Shown: in pieces, positions 16,295 to 25,731 of the stretch
Layout of the letters: each line of letters opens with the position of its first letter
Position numbering within the stretch: position 1 is the stretch's first letter
Assembly (NCBI RefSeq): GCF_014211915.1
Contig: NZ_CP060040.1
Location: 1,922,001-1,986,000 of the forward strand
DNA: 64,000 nt
From: Burkholderia cenocepacia
GTDB lineage: Bacteria; Pseudomonadota; Gammaproteobacteria; Burkholderiales; Burkholderiaceae
Direction: 5' to 3'
The notes under the pieces: model-generated
The model's input: the letters and a program-made list of their open reading frames with translations, nothing else
The model's database searches: none
What the model was told of the DNA's origin: nothing
Position numbers and translations under genes: made by a program

Positions 16295-19200
16295 TCAAGC
16301 ATCGGGCGCCGGCACGCCGTACCCCGTCGAATCCTTGCCGGCGACGTGGATCTTGCCGCCCGCGAGCGTCCGCAGCACGACGTAGAACACCGGCGTCAGC
16401 ATCAGCCCGAACAGCGTCACGCCGAGCATCCCGAAGAACACCGCGACGCCCATCGCATGGCGCATTTCCGAACCGGCGCCGGTCGACGTGACGAGCGGCA
16501 CCACGCCCATGATGAAGGCGATCGACGTCATCAGAATCGGGCGCAGCCGCAGCCGGCTCGCCTCGATCGCGGCCTCGAGCGGCGTCCTGCCGTCGTGTTC
16601 GAGCTCGCGCGCGAATTCGACGATCAGGATCGCGTTCTTCGCCGACAGCCCCACCAGCACCATCAGGCCGATCTGCGTGAAGATGTTGTTGTCGCCCTGC
16701 GTGAGCCACACGCCCGTCAGCGCCGACAGAATGCTCATCGGCACGATCAGGATCACCGCGAGCGGCAGCGTCAGGCTTTCATACAGCGCGGCGAGCACGA
16801 GGAACACGAGCAGCACGCTGATCGGGAACACATACATCGCCGAATCGCCCGCGAGGATCTGCTGGTACGTGAGGTCGGTCCATTCGAAACGCACGCCGCG
16901 CGGCAGCGTCTCGTGCGCGATGCGCTCGACCGCGGCCTGCGCCTGCCCCGACGAGAAGCCGGGCGCCGGGCCGCCGTTGATGTCGGCCGCCGTGTAGCCG
17001 TTGTAGCGCACGACCATTTCCGGGCCGAACGTCGGCGTCACCGTCACCAGCGACGACAGCGGCACCATCTCGCCCTTGTCGTTGCGGGTCTTCAACTGCA
17101 GGATGTCGTCGGCGCGCTGACGGAACGGCGCATCGGCCTGCACGCGCACCTGGTACACGCGCCCGAAGCGGTTGAAGTCGTTCACGTACAGCGAACCGAG
17201 ATACACCTGCATCGTGTTGAACACGTCGGTCACCGGCACGCCGAGCTGCTTCGCCTTCACGCGGTCGAGATCGACGTTGAGCTGCGGCACGTTGATCTGG
17301 TAGCTCGTGAACAGCGGGCCGAGTTCAGGCGCCTGCTGCGCGCGCTTGATGAAGTCGTTGGTCGCATCCGACAGCTTCGCGTAGCCGACCGCGCCGCGAT
17401 CCTCGATCTGCATCTTGAACCCGCCGAGCGTCCCGAGGCCGAGCACCGGCGGCGGCGGGAACACCGCGACGAACGAATCCTTCATCGCGCTGTATTTCTG
17501 GTTCAGCGCACCCGCGATCGCGCCGGCCGACAGCGCCTTGCCGTGCCGTTCCGAGAACGGCTTGAGCGTGACGAACACGATGCCCGCGCTCGAGCTGTTG
17601 GTGAAGCCGTTCACCGACAGCCCCGGGAACGCGACCGCGCTCTCGACGCCCGGCTGCTTCAGCGCGATCGAACCCATGTCGCGGATCACCTTCTCGGTGC
17701 GGTCGAGCGATGCACCGTTCGGCAGCTGCGCGAACGCGATCAGGTATTCCTTGTCCTGCGCGGGCACGAAGCCGCCCGGCACGACCTTCGACACGAGCAC
17801 GGTCGCGCCCACCAGCACGAGATACACGCCCAGCATCAGCGTCTTGCGCGACAGCACGCCGCGCACGCCGCGGCCGTAGTTCTCCGCGCCGCGATGGAAC
17901 ACCTTGTTGAAGCCGCGGAAGAAGCCGCCGAGCACGCGGTTCATCACGCGCGTGAGCCAGTCTTCCTTGTCGCCGTGACCCTTCAGCAGGATCGCCGACA
18001 GCGCCGGCGACAGCGTCAGCGAGTTGAACGCCGAGATCACCGTCGAGATCGCGATGGTCATCGCGAACTGCTTGTAGAACTGGCCGGTCAGGCCCGACAT
18101 GAACGCGAGCGGCACGAACACGGCGACGAGCGTCAGCGCGATCGCGATGATCGGCCCGCTCACTTCCTGCATCGCCTTGTAGGTCGCCTGCCGCGCGTTC
18201 ATCCCGCCCTCGATGTTGCGCTCGACGTTCTCGACGACGACGATCGCATCGTCGACCACGATCCCGATCGCGAGCACCATCCCGAACAGCGACAACGCGT
18301 TGATCGAATACCCGAACGCGAGCAGCAGCGAGAACGTGCCGATGATCGACACCGGCACCGCGATCAGCGGAATCAGCGACGCGCGCCAGGTCTGCAGGAA
18401 CACGATCACGACGATCACGACCAGCGCGATCGCTTCGAGCAGCGTGTGCACGACGGCCTTGATCGACGAGCGCACGAACTGCGTCGGGTCATAGACGATC
18501 TTGTAGTCGACGCCCGCCGGCATGTCCTGCTTCAGCTCGGCCATCGTCTTGCGCACTTCGTCCGAGATCTGCAGCGAGTTCGCGCCCGGCGACTGGTTGA
18601 TCGCCATCGCGACGGCTGGCTTGTTGTCGAGCAGCGAGCGCAACCCGTATTCGGATGCGTCGAGCTCGATCCGCGCGATGTCGCGCAGGTGCGTGACGCC
18701 GCCGTCCGGCGTCGTCTTCACGACGATGTCGCCGAATTCGTCTTCCGTCTGCAGGCGGCCGCGCGCGTTCACCGACAGCTGCAGCGGCGTGCCGGGCAGC
18801 GATGGCGATGCGCCGATCACGCCGGCCGCCACCTGCACGTTCTGCTCGCGGATCGACTGCACGACGTCCTCGGCCGACAGCCCGCGCTGCGCGACCTTCT
18901 GCGGATCGAGCCACACGCGCATCGCGTAGTCGCCCGAACCCCACAGCTGCACCTGACCGACGCCCTGGATTCGCGACAGGCGATCCTTCACGTTGATCAG
19001 CGCGTAGTTGCGCAGGTAGGTCATGTCGTAGCGGTTGTCCGGCGAGATCAGGTGGACCACCATCGTCAGCGTCGGCGAGCTCTTCACCGTGGTGATACCG
19101 AGCCGCTGCACGTCTTCCGGCAAGCGCGGCAGCGCCTGGTTCACGCGGTTCTGCACGAGCTGCGTGGCCTTGTCCGGATCGGTGCCGAGCTTGAACGTGA

Positions 19201-19480
19201 CGGTGATCGTCATGTTGCCGTCGCTGTTCGCCTGCGACTGCATGTAGAGCATGTCCTCGACGCCGTTGATCTGCTCTTCAAGCGGCGATGCGACCGTCTC
19301 GGCGATCACTTTCGGGTTCGCGCCCGGGTACTGCGCCTTCACGATCACGGAAGGCGGCACGACTTCCGGATATTCCGAAATCGGCAGCAGGAACATCGCG
19401 ATCACCCCGCCGAGCAGGATGATCACCGATAGGACTCCTGCAAAGATCGGCCGGTCGATAAAGAATTTGGAAATGTTCAT
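16295..19480 (-). CDS. ceoB: RND efflux transporter CeoB (HAE1 family)
   Basis: 1061-residue inner-membrane proton/drug antiporter. It begins with the canonical MNISKFFIDRPIFAGVLSV and shows the fourth-helix proton-relay motif GIVVDDAIVVVENVERN, the repeated large periplasmic loops and about twelve transmembrane helices; length is normal. Together with CeoA and OpcM it would export chloramphenicol, trimethoprim and fluoroquinolones in related strains. It starts 45 bp after ceoA. The gene itself is intact, but the upstream adaptor gene is frame-broken in this sequence, which would disable the pump if real. Confidence 0.93.
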   Translation of the reverse strand: MNISKFFIDRPIFAGVLSVIILLGGVIAMFLLPISEYPEVVPPSVIVKAQYPGANPKVIAETVASPLEEQINGVEDMLYMQSQANSDGNMTITVTFKLGTDPDKATQLVQNRVNQALPRLPEDVQRLGITTVKSSPTLTMVVHLISPDNRYDMTYLRNYALINVKDRLSRIQGVGQVQLWGSGDYAMRVWLDPQKVAQRGLSAEDVVQSIREQNVQVAAGVIGASPSLPGTPLQLSVNARGRLQTEDEFGDIVVKTTPDGGVTHLRDIARIELDASEYGLRSLLDNKPAVAMAINQSPGANSLQISDEVRKTMAELKQDMPAGVDYKIVYDPTQFVRSSIKAVVHTLLEAIALVVIVVIVFLQTWRASLIPLIAVPVSIIGTFSLLLAFGYSINALSLFGMVLAIGIVVDDAIVVVENVERNIEGGMNARQATYKAMQEVSGPIIAIALTLVAVFVPLAFMSGLTGQFYKQFAMTIAISTVISAFNSLTLSPALSAILLKGHGDKEDWLTRVMNRVLGGFFRGFNKVFHRGAENYGRGVRGVLSRKTLMLGVYLVLVGATVLVSKVVPGGFVPAQDKEYLIAFAQLPNGASLDRTEKVIRDMGSIALKQPGVESAVAFPGLSVNGFTNSSSAGIVFVTLKPFSERHGKALSAGAIAGALNQKYSAMKDSFVAVFPPPPVLGLGTLGGFKMQIEDRGAVGYAKLSDATNDFIKRAQQAPELGPLFTSYQINVPQLNVDLDRVKAKQLGVPVTDVFNTMQVYLGSLYVNDFNRFGRVYQVRVQADAPFRQRADDILQLKTRNDKGEMVPLSSLVTVTPTFGPEMVVRYNGYTAADINGGPAPGFSSGQAQAAVERIAHETLPRGVRFEWTDLTYQQILAGDSAMYVFPISVLLVFLVLAALYESLTLPLAVILIVPMSILSALTGVWLTQGDNNIFTQIGLMVLVGLSAKNAILIVEFARELEHDGRTPLEAAIEASRLRLRPILMTSIAFIMGVVPLVTSTGAGSEMRHAMGVAVFFGMLGVTLFGLMLTPVFYVVLRTLAGGKIHVAGKDSTGYGVPAPDA

Positions 19481-19525
19481 GTGTGGCTCTGTCTGGTTGA
19501 ACGCGGATGCGAAGCGGCGCGCCGC

Positions 19526-20742
19526 TTACGAATCCGCCTTCGCCGGTGCGGCCGGCTTCGCGGTGCTCGCGAGCGGCGCGGACGGCTCGTCGCCGCCCGT
19601 CATCGGGACCATGTGCGGCTTCACCTGCGCGCCGGGCCGCACGCGCTGCGTGCCGTTCACGACCACGCGGTCGCCGGCGGCAAGGCCGCTCACGATCACG
19701 CGCCGGTTGCCGTGCTGCATCCCCGGCTGCACTTCGCGATACGACACGCGGCCCTGCTGATCGACGACGAACACGAACTTCTTGTCCTGGTCGGTGTTGA
19801 TCGCCGCGTCATCGACGAGCAGCGCCTCGTGCGGCGCGCTGCCGCCCACCTTCACCCGTGCGTACAGGCCCGGGACGAGCGTGCCGTCCGCGTTGTCGAA
19901 GCGTGCGCGCACGCGGATCGTGCCGGACGACGTGTCGAGCCGGTTGTCGACCGAATCGATCTCGCCGCTGCGCGAGTAGCCGGTTTCGTTCGCGAGGCCG
20001 AGCTCGACCGGCACCTTGCGGCCGCTGCGCGCGCCGTTGATGTATTGCAGGTAGGTCTGCTCGTCCGCGTCGAACGATGCGTAGATCGGCGACACCGACA
20101 CCAGCGTCGTCAGCGGCGCGGCCGATGCGCCGGCCGACACGACGTTGCCGAGCGTGATTTCCGCGCGCGACACGCGGCCCGATACCGGTGCGGTGATGCG
20201 CGTATAGCCGAGGTTGATGCGGGCCGTTTCCAGCGCGGCTTCGGCGGCCTTCAGGTTTGCGTTCGCTTCGCGCGCCGCGTTCTGCTTCTCGTCGTAGTCG
20301 CGCTTCGCGATCGCGTTGTCGCCGATCAGCCGCTGCGCGCGCTGCCAGTCGGTCTGCGCATAGCCGTTGCGCGCCTGCGCGGCCGCGAGCTGCGCGGCGG
20401 CGCGGTCGACTTCCGCCTGGTACGGGCGCGGGTCGATCACGAACAGCACGTCGCCCTTCTTCACGAGCGCGCCGTCCTTGAAATTCACCGCGACGATCGT
20501 GCCCGACACCTGCGGGCGCACGTCGACTTTCTCGACCGCCTCGAGGCGGCCCGAATAGCTTTGCCAGTCGGTCACGGTCTGCGGCACGACGGTCGCGACG
20601 TCGACTTCGGGCAGCGGCGCCGCCGCTTTCTCGGGGCGTTCGCGTTGACGCGCATCGCGCCGAACGTGCCGAGGCCGACGACGGCGAGCGTGACGATCGC
20701 CGCGGTCGCGATTCGTGAACGGGAGGTGCGTAGGATGGCCAT
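19526..20742 (-). pseudogene. ceoA: RND periplasmic adaptor CeoA, split by a one-base frameshift
   Basis: Membrane-fusion protein of the pump. The first 37 codons from ATG 20742 give the expected anchor (MAILRTSRSRIATAAIV, then a hydrophobic helix and AMRVNANAP), then the frame turns to arginine-rich nonsense. The normal sequence resumes in another frame (PLPEVDVATVVPQTVTDWQS) and runs intact to 19526 with barrel-sandwich and hairpin motifs (VRPQVSGTIVAV, FVIDPRPYQAE, YTRITAPVSGRVS). Adding one G to the run of four at 20633-20636 restores one frame of about 405 residues. Either a homopolymer sequencing error or an inactivating deletion. It lies 38 bp after llpE. Confidence 0.85.
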
Positions 20743-20780
20743 GTGGATCTCCAGGAAACGTGGATTGGTCTGGTTATGGG

Positions 20781-21641
20781 TTATTCGGGACGGTTCGGCT
20801 GGCGCGCCTGGAAGCGGCACTGGAAGAAGCGCACGGCTTCCTCGAATGCGGCTTCGTGCGTGGCGAGCGCGGCGTGCGTGATGTCCGGATAGCGGATCAC
20901 CTGCGTGAGCACGCCGGACGAGATCAGGCAGCCCGCATATTTCTCCGCTTCGACGTGCAGCACGTCGTTCTGCGCGGTGACGACGAGCGTCGGCGGCAGC
21001 CCCGCGAGGCGCACCGATTCGATCGGCGCCGCGTACGGGTGCATGCGCTGCGCCGCCTGCGGCAGATACGCGCGATAACAGGCCGCGCATTCGCGCGCGG
21101 TGATGTCGGACGCGAGACGCTCGGCGTCGCCGATGCGCGTCATGCTCGGGTCGAGCATCGGCCCGAACAGCGCCTGCGCGGCGATCGACACTTCGCCGCG
21201 GTCGCGGGCGATGAAGGCGAGGCAGTTCGCGAGCTGGCCGCCCGCGTCGTGCCCGGCGACCCCGATCTTCTTCGGGTTGCCGCCGAACGCGCGGGCACGC
21301 GTCGCCGCCCACACGGCGGCGCGATACGCATCCTCCGGCGCGGCGGGAAAAGGAAAGGCCGGCGCGAGCGAATAATCGACCGACACTACGAGCGCTGGTA
21401 AGCGTTCTGCTAAAAAACGCGCGGCGAAATCGGCGTCCTCGAGCGAACCGCGGACGAAGCCGCCGCCGTGGAAATAAAGCACTACTGGCAGCCCGGTCTT
21501 GTCCGGGCGGCGGTAGAGGCGCAGCACGATGTCCTGTGCGTAGCCGGGAATTTCCACTTCGGCAACCGTCAGCGCCGCGCCCGTCAAGGCTTGAGCGGGC
21601 AGCGCGGCTTTCAGGAATTTGCTGAATTCAGAGGCGTCCAT
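20781..21641 (-). CDS. llpE: LlpE, lipase-like alpha/beta hydrolase of the Ceo operon, catalytic Ser replaced by Asp
   Basis: 286 residues of the hormone-sensitive-lipase type: HGGG oxyanion motif at 58-61 and a late histidine in PDITHAA. The nucleophile elbow, normally GDSAGG, reads GHDAGG at 130-135, so position 132 is Asp instead of Ser. An ordinary serine esterase mechanism is therefore unlikely; the protein may be inactive, a binding protein, or use Asp. First gene of the leftward operon, 174 bp from divergent ceoR. In B. cenocepacia a lipase-like gene occupies the same place; its role in efflux is unknown. The start at 21641 lacks a strong ribosome site. Confidence 0.85.
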   Translation of the reverse strand: MDASEFSKFLKAALPAQALTGAALTVAEVEIPGYAQDIVLRLYRRPDKTGLPVVLYFHGGGFVRGSLEDADFAARFLAERLPALVVSVDYSLAPAFPFPAAPEDAYRAAVWAATRARAFGGNPKKIGVAGHDAGGQLANCLAFIARDRGEVSIAAQALFGPMLDPSMTRIGDAERLASDITARECAACYRAYLPQAAQRMHPYAAPIESVRLAGLPPTLVVTAQNDVLHVEAEKYAGCLISSGVLTQVIRYPDITHAALATHEAAFEEAVRFFQCRFQARQPNRPE

Positions 21642-21706
21642 GACGATGCAGCATCCATTTCGAGATGGAACGAATTCTGGGTCCGGCAGACATTGGGATA
21701 AATGCC

Positions 21707-21712
21707 TATAAT
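21707..21712 (+). promoter_or_regulatory. Possible -10 element of ceoR
   Basis: A perfect TATAAT at 21707-21712, about 104 bp before the ceoR ATG, in the divergent llpE/ceoR gap. No good -35 hexamer is seen at the right distance, so activation or a weak promoter is likely. Confidence 0.4.
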
Positions 21713-21746
21713 CCGGCAACACAATTCAACGCCCCCGAACAATCCG

Positions 21747-21778
21747 AGGCTGCGTTTACCCACGAGGTAGCGCAGCCT
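21747..21778 (+). promoter_or_regulatory. Hairpin in the ceoR leader
   Basis: AGGCTGCG (21747-21754) and CGCAGCCT (21771-21778) pair around a 16-base loop, followed by TCTTGTT. It would lie in the untranslated leader if transcription starts after the TATAAT at 21707. It may act as an attenuator or simply a LysR-type dyad. Confidence 0.35.
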
Positions 21779-21815
21779 TCTTGTTCCGGCGGCAAATTAA
21801 ATTGCGGAGGTTGTG

Positions 21816-22820
21816 ATGGACCGGCTTCAGGCCATGCAGGTATTTACTCGCGTCGTCGATACAAGCAGCTTCACCAAGGCAGCTGAAACGCTCGGCTTGC
21901 CGCGCGCGTCCGTCACGACGATCATCCAGAATCTCGAAGCCTTCCTCGGCGTGCGGCTGATGCACCGGACCACGCGCCGGCTGTCGCTCACGCCAGACGG
22001 CGCCGCGTACTACGAACGATGCGTGCGCATCCTCGCGGACGTCGAGGAAACCGAAGCGAGCTTCCAGGCCAACAACCGGAAGCCGCACGGAAAGTTGCGT
22101 ATCGACATGCCGGGCTCGATCGGGCGGCTGCTCGTGATTCCGTCGCTGTGCGAATTCCACACGCGCTATCCGGACATCGACCTGCAGCTCGGCCTTTCCG
22201 ACCGGCCCGTCGACCTGCTGCAGGAGGGCGTCGACTGCGTGATCCGCGTCGGTGCGCTGCAGGACTCGTCGCTCGTCGCCCGCCGCGTCGGCCTGTTCGA
22301 ATGCGTGACGGTCGCGTCGCCCGACTATCTCGAGCGCCACGGCGAGCCGCAGACGATCGACGACCTCGGCCAGCACAAGGCCGTCAACTACTTCTCCAGC
22401 CGCACGGGCCGCACGATCGACTGGACCTTCCTGATCGACGGCAAGGAAGTCGAGATGAAGATGGAGGGCATCGTGTCGGTAAACGATGCGGATGCGTACG
22501 TGACGTGCGGGATCGAGGGCTTCGGCCTGATCCAGCCGCCGCTGTTCATGGTGCTGCCGCACCTGCGCGAAGGCCGGCTCAAGGAAGTGCTGCCCGGGGT
22601 CAAGCCGCTGCCGATGCCGATCTCGGTCGTGTATCCGCATAGCCGCCATCTGTCGCCGAAGGTGCGCGTGTTCGTCGACTGGATCGCCGAGGTGTTCGAC
22701 CGCTGCCCGCTGCTGAGCGGCAAGGGCAGCCTCGACGCGACGTGCAGCAAGCGCACGTTCGAGGAGGCCGAGCGCGCGCCGGTGCTCGATACGCCGGTCA
22801 TCAACGAGTGGGTCGCGTAA
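21816..22820 (+). CDS. ceoR: LysR-family regulator CeoR
   Basis: 334-residue regulator with an N-terminal helix-turn-helix (SSFTKAAETLGLPRASVTTI) and an effector-binding domain (HGKLRIDMPGSIGRLLV onward, with ISVVYPHSRHLSPKVRVFVDW near the end). GCGGAGG five bases before ATG 21816 fixes the start. Divergent from llpE-ceoA-ceoB-opcM, the arrangement in which its orthologue controls salicylate-inducible efflux. Slightly long for the family, with about 30 extra C-terminal residues (after SLDATCSKR). Identification is by synteny as much as sequence. Confidence 0.88.
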   Translation: MDRLQAMQVFTRVVDTSSFTKAAETLGLPRASVTTIIQNLEAFLGVRLMHRTTRRLSLTPDGAAYYERCVRILADVEETEASFQANNRKPHGKLRIDMPGSIGRLLVIPSLCEFHTRYPDIDLQLGLSDRPVDLLQEGVDCVIRVGALQDSSLVARRVGLFECVTVASPDYLERHGEPQTIDDLGQHKAVNYFSSRTGRTIDWTFLIDGKEVEMKMEGIVSVNDADAYVTCGIEGFGLIQPPLFMVLPHLREGRLKEVLPGVKPLPMPISVVYPHSRHLSPKVRVFVDWIAEVFDRCPLLSGKGSLDATCSKRTFEEAERAPVLDTPVINEWVA

Positions 22821-22833
22821 TCGTCTGACCTCC

Positions 22834-22859
22834 ACGCGCGGGCCTCGCCGCCCGCGCGT
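22834..22859 (+). terminator. Hairpin after ceoR
   Basis: ACGCGCGGGC (22834-22843) and GCCCGCGCGT (22850-22859), perfect 10-bp arms around six bases, 14 bp past the ceoR stop. No T-tract follows. Confidence 0.5.
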
Positions 22860-23237
22860 CGTCCCGCCTCAGCGCCGCCTCGGCACGCCTTTCAAGCGCG
22901 GCGCCCCCGATCCTTCCCGAATCCGCAGTAAACCTTTGCACGACCCGCGGCAATCGGCCGCCGCGTCATTGCGTGTCGTTGCGCGGTGCCGCGGCGCGTC
23001 CCGGCGAAGCCCGCGCCGCCGGGCTCCCGGCCATTTCCGCATAACCCTGCCGGCGGTGCGGATGACGATTGTTCCACTGACACGACAATTCAATTCGCGT
23101 CTGCCGCATTTATCGCACCGGAACAGATACCTAGAGTAAACCCTGTCGCGCACCTCGTTGCGCATCGAACAGATCCCGCCTGGCGGGACCGGGGTCAGCG
23201 CCCAGGCGCGAGCTCCGACATCTCTAGGAGTGACACC
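22860..23237. other. Intergenic stretch before the DUF4148 gene
   Basis: About 380 bp without a gene. The part near 23070-23145 is locally A/T-richer (ACACGACAATTCAATTCG, CATTTATCGC) and probably holds the promoter of the DUF4148 gene; no confident hexamers can be named. Confidence 0.35.
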
Positions 23238-23531
23238 ATGAACCGCCGTCATCTTCTCTCGGCCCTTGCTCTCACCCTCGCCGTGTCCGCACCGGCCTTC
23301 GCCGATTCGGGTACGCCGCACGCCGGCGACTACGCCAACACATCGTGGTACTCGCAGCACAACGGCCCGCGTACGCGCGCCGAAGTGCGTGCGGAAGTCG
23401 AGCAGGCACGCAAGGACGGCACGCTCGCGTACCTGCGCAAGGCGACTTCGTATCCGCAGGGGCTCGAGCTAGCCCAGGGCCCGTATCGTCCGCTGCCGGA
23501 AGGCAACCAGCTCGCCGGCGGGGGCCGGTAA
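23238..23531 (+). CDS. DUF4148-family exported protein
   Basis: 97-residue small secreted protein: signal peptide of about 22 residues (hydrophobic LLSALALTLAVSAPAFA, cleavage after AFA) and a short mature part with TRAEVRAEVEQARKDGTLAYLRK, the core of this Burkholderia family of unknown function. GGAG six bases upstream of ATG 23238. Such genes are often abundant and stress-responsive in Burkholderia; nothing in the neighbourhood gives a role. Confidence 0.8.
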   Translation: MNRRHLLSALALTLAVSAPAFADSGTPHAGDYANTSWYSQHNGPRTRAEVRAEVEQARKDGTLAYLRKATSYPQGLELAQGPYRPLPEGNQLAGGGR

Positions 23532-23621
23532 ACGCGCGACGCCGCGCAGCGGATTGCCCGATGCGCGGCGTCTCGAACTATCTTGTCGACGACTCGCTGA
23601 GTCAATTAGTTGCAGGAGCAC

Positions 23622-23714
23622 ATGATGAACGACCAACTTCCTTCGCCGCTCGATCACTGGGACGACACCACGCCGGTATGGACGCCGTTCCGTTCGACCC
23701 AGCAATCGCATTGA
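23622..23714 (+). CDS. Possible 30-residue peptide
   Basis: ATG ATG at 23622 follows a clear AGGAG (23613-23617) and opens a 30-codon frame to TGA at 23712-23714. The peptide is polar with two Trp and an acidic centre (DHWDDTTPVW); no membrane segment. No family recognised. It lies 90 bp after the DUF4148 gene on the same strand and could be cotranscribed. Supported only by the ribosome site and placement. Confidence 0.4.
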   Translation: MMNDQLPSPLDHWDDTTPVWTPFRSTQQSH

Positions 23715-23757
23715 CCGCATTCACTGCCTTGAACGCCGACTGAGTCGTCGCCGGTTT

Positions 23758-24837
23758 TCAACGGCGCGGCACCCCGTCGCGCCATTCGCCCCAGTGCGTG
23801 ACGATGTCCTGCACCAGCGGATTGCCCGCGCGGTACAGGTTTTCGGTCGCCGGCGCGAAGCCGCCTTGATCGGCGTAGTTCAGCAGGTTGTCGGCGCTCG
23901 TCTGCCCGGCGTACGGCCGATCGAAATCGGACCCGGTGCGCAGCACGGCCACACGCGACAGGTCGACCCGCTTCACGCTCGCCGCGCGCTTGAGCGCTTC
24001 ATACGTCGCGTTGTCTTCCTGAGCGGTCATGCAGTAGGTGCCCTTGCCGTCCGTCAGGATCTTGGTCCACTGGCGCGCGCGCTCGCCGATCAGCGTGCCC
24101 GAGAACCACGTGTTGCCCGATGACGTATCGCACTGGATCACCGTCGGCGGCCGGTTCGCCGGCGCATACGTGAACTTCGCGCGCGCGGCCTGCGCCTGTG
24201 CGCTGTCGGCGAGCACGACGTTGCGCGACAGCGCATACGCGGCATCGGTCAACTGCGGGTTGAGCTGGAACACTTCGGTGCGATAGTCGAGCGGCGGCTT
24301 GTCGTTCGGGCTCTTCGTGTTGATGCCGAGATAGCCGGTGTTCCAGCCGGCCGGAATCTCGCGCGCATCGAGCTCCCATTGCAAGCTGAAATCGACGAGG
24401 TATTTCGACCACGCGGCCGATCCGACCGTGCCCTGTGCCGGGTCGACGCCCGCGATGCCCGAGACCAGGAAATACGTGCGGCGCAGATCGAAGCGTTGCG
24501 AGAACGTGAGCGCCATGATCGTCGCCGACGCGTTCGCATAGCCCATGCCGGTCGTGACTACGCACACGTCCTGCTTGTTGCAGTGGACCGCCGGATAGTC
24601 GGGCGACAGGCCGGGCACGGTGACGTCACGCCACGGGCCGAGCCGGTCGAGCCACGCCTGGCCTTCCGGCCCGAACATCGTGATGATCATGACCTTGACC
24701 GGGCGGCCATGCGAGCCGGTCTCGGCGAATGCTGCGTTGCCGGCATCGTTGCCCTGGTTGTCCTGCGCGATCGACGGCGCGGTCGCACAGGCGGCAAGCG
24801 AGAATGCAGCGGCGGAAAGGATGGAGCGAGTCAGCAT
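23758..24837 (-). CDS. Purine nucleoside permease (NUP family), lipoprotein signal
   Basis: 359 residues of the NUP family (named for fungal purine nucleoside permeases; related to nucleoside phosphorylase folds). Signal peptide ends in SLAAC (Cys17), so it is probably a lipoprotein of the cell envelope. Family motifs: VKVMIITMFGPEGQAW, VTTGMGYANASATIMAL, FLVSGIAGVDPAQGTVGSAAW, QCDTSSGNTWFSG, TAQEDNATYEAL and LRTGSDFDRPYAGQ. Start ATG 24837 is chosen because it opens the signal peptide; earlier in-frame codons do not look like protein. Bacterial members are likely periplasmic nucleoside-binding or phosphorolytic proteins rather than channels. Confidence 0.85.
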   Translation of the reverse strand: MLTRSILSAAAFSLAACATAPSIAQDNQGNDAGNAAFAETGSHGRPVKVMIITMFGPEGQAWLDRLGPWRDVTVPGLSPDYPAVHCNKQDVCVVTTGMGYANASATIMALTFSQRFDLRRTYFLVSGIAGVDPAQGTVGSAAWSKYLVDFSLQWELDAREIPAGWNTGYLGINTKSPNDKPPLDYRTEVFQLNPQLTDAAYALSRNVVLADSAQAQAARAKFTYAPANRPPTVIQCDTSSGNTWFSGTLIGERARQWTKILTDGKGTYCMTAQEDNATYEALKRAASVKRVDLSRVAVLRTGSDFDRPYAGQTSADNLLNYADQGGFAPATENLYRAGNPLVQDIVTHWGEWRDGVPRR

Positions 24838-25065
24838 CGGCGTTCCTTGTTTCGGTGATTGGGTGAGAACGGCTGTCGGAGACTGCGCGACGAGTATAGA
24901 ACGGGCGTGCGCGATGCGGAACCCGACTACGAAACGGCCGGCGGTGTTGCGTGCGAACGGCTGCGTGGTGCGCGACGGAAAAGCGCGTATTCGTCGCGGC
25001 CTTGCAAACATCAGGAATGCTACCGGGTTCGTCGCCGCGCGCGACGTCGGCCGCTTTGCGCCGCG

Positions 25066-25659
25066 CTACACGCGCATCAGCCCCGCGACGCCGTAACCGA
25101 GCACGACGAGTGCGGCGACCACATGGCTCGCGGCCAGCCACCCCGGCGATTTCACGAAGCGCCCGATTGCGCCGCCGCCGAACGCGAACACGAGTTGCCC
25201 GATGAGGCTGCCGGCAAACACGCATGCGGCACCGAGCAGCCAGTGTCGATGCGCACCGGCGGCAGCCGTCGCATAGCCGTAGAACAGCAGGATGGTCAGC
25301 GGATTCGCGAGCGTGACGAAGAACATCGCCATGAACGGGCGATTACCCGGCGGCGGCACTACGTCGCCATCGAGCGTGCGGCGCCGGTCGCGCAGCGCCT
25401 GCCACAGCATCCGCGCGCCCATCGCGAGCAGCACGAGCGCACCGACCATGCGGAACAGCGACAGATGCGACGCCAACGTGCCCGCGAACATCGCGCCGAT
25501 CGTGAACGCGACGACCGCATGACAGCCGTCGGCCGCGGCCACTCCGATCGCCGCGCGCACGCCGGTCGCGGTGCCGGTGCGCATGCCGTAATTCGCGATC
25601 ATCAGCGCGACAGGGCCAACCGACAGCGCGATCATCAGCCCGAACAGGAAGTCGTTCAT
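25066..25659 (-). CDS. LysE/RhtB-family amino-acid exporter
   Basis: 197-residue membrane protein with six hydrophobic segments and the family start FLFGLMIALSVGPVALMIAN, plus FFVTLANPLTILLFYGY in the second half. Members export amino acids or homoserine lactones by proton exchange; the substrate here is not readable. It stands alone on the minus strand, 228 bp from the purine permease gene and 72 bp from selD. Confidence 0.88.
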   Translation of the reverse strand: MNDFLFGLMIALSVGPVALMIANYGMRTGTATGVRAAIGVAAADGCHAVVAFTIGAMFAGTLASHLSLFRMVGALVLLAMGARMLWQALRDRRRTLDGDVVPPPGNRPFMAMFFVTLANPLTILLFYGYATAAAGAHRHWLLGAACVFAGSLIGQLVFAFGGGAIGRFVKSPGWLAASHVVAALVVLGYGVAGLMRV

Positions 25660-25731
25660 CGGTCGTCGGCGCCTTCAGCGGAAGGCATCGACTCTATCGA
25701 CTGACGGCGCTCCAGCGTGAGAAAAAATACG

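Noticed and set aside
16223..19432. A frame of over 1000 codons opposite ceoB
   Set aside because: Complement of an RND transporter gene; His/Arg/Asp-rich and without family features.
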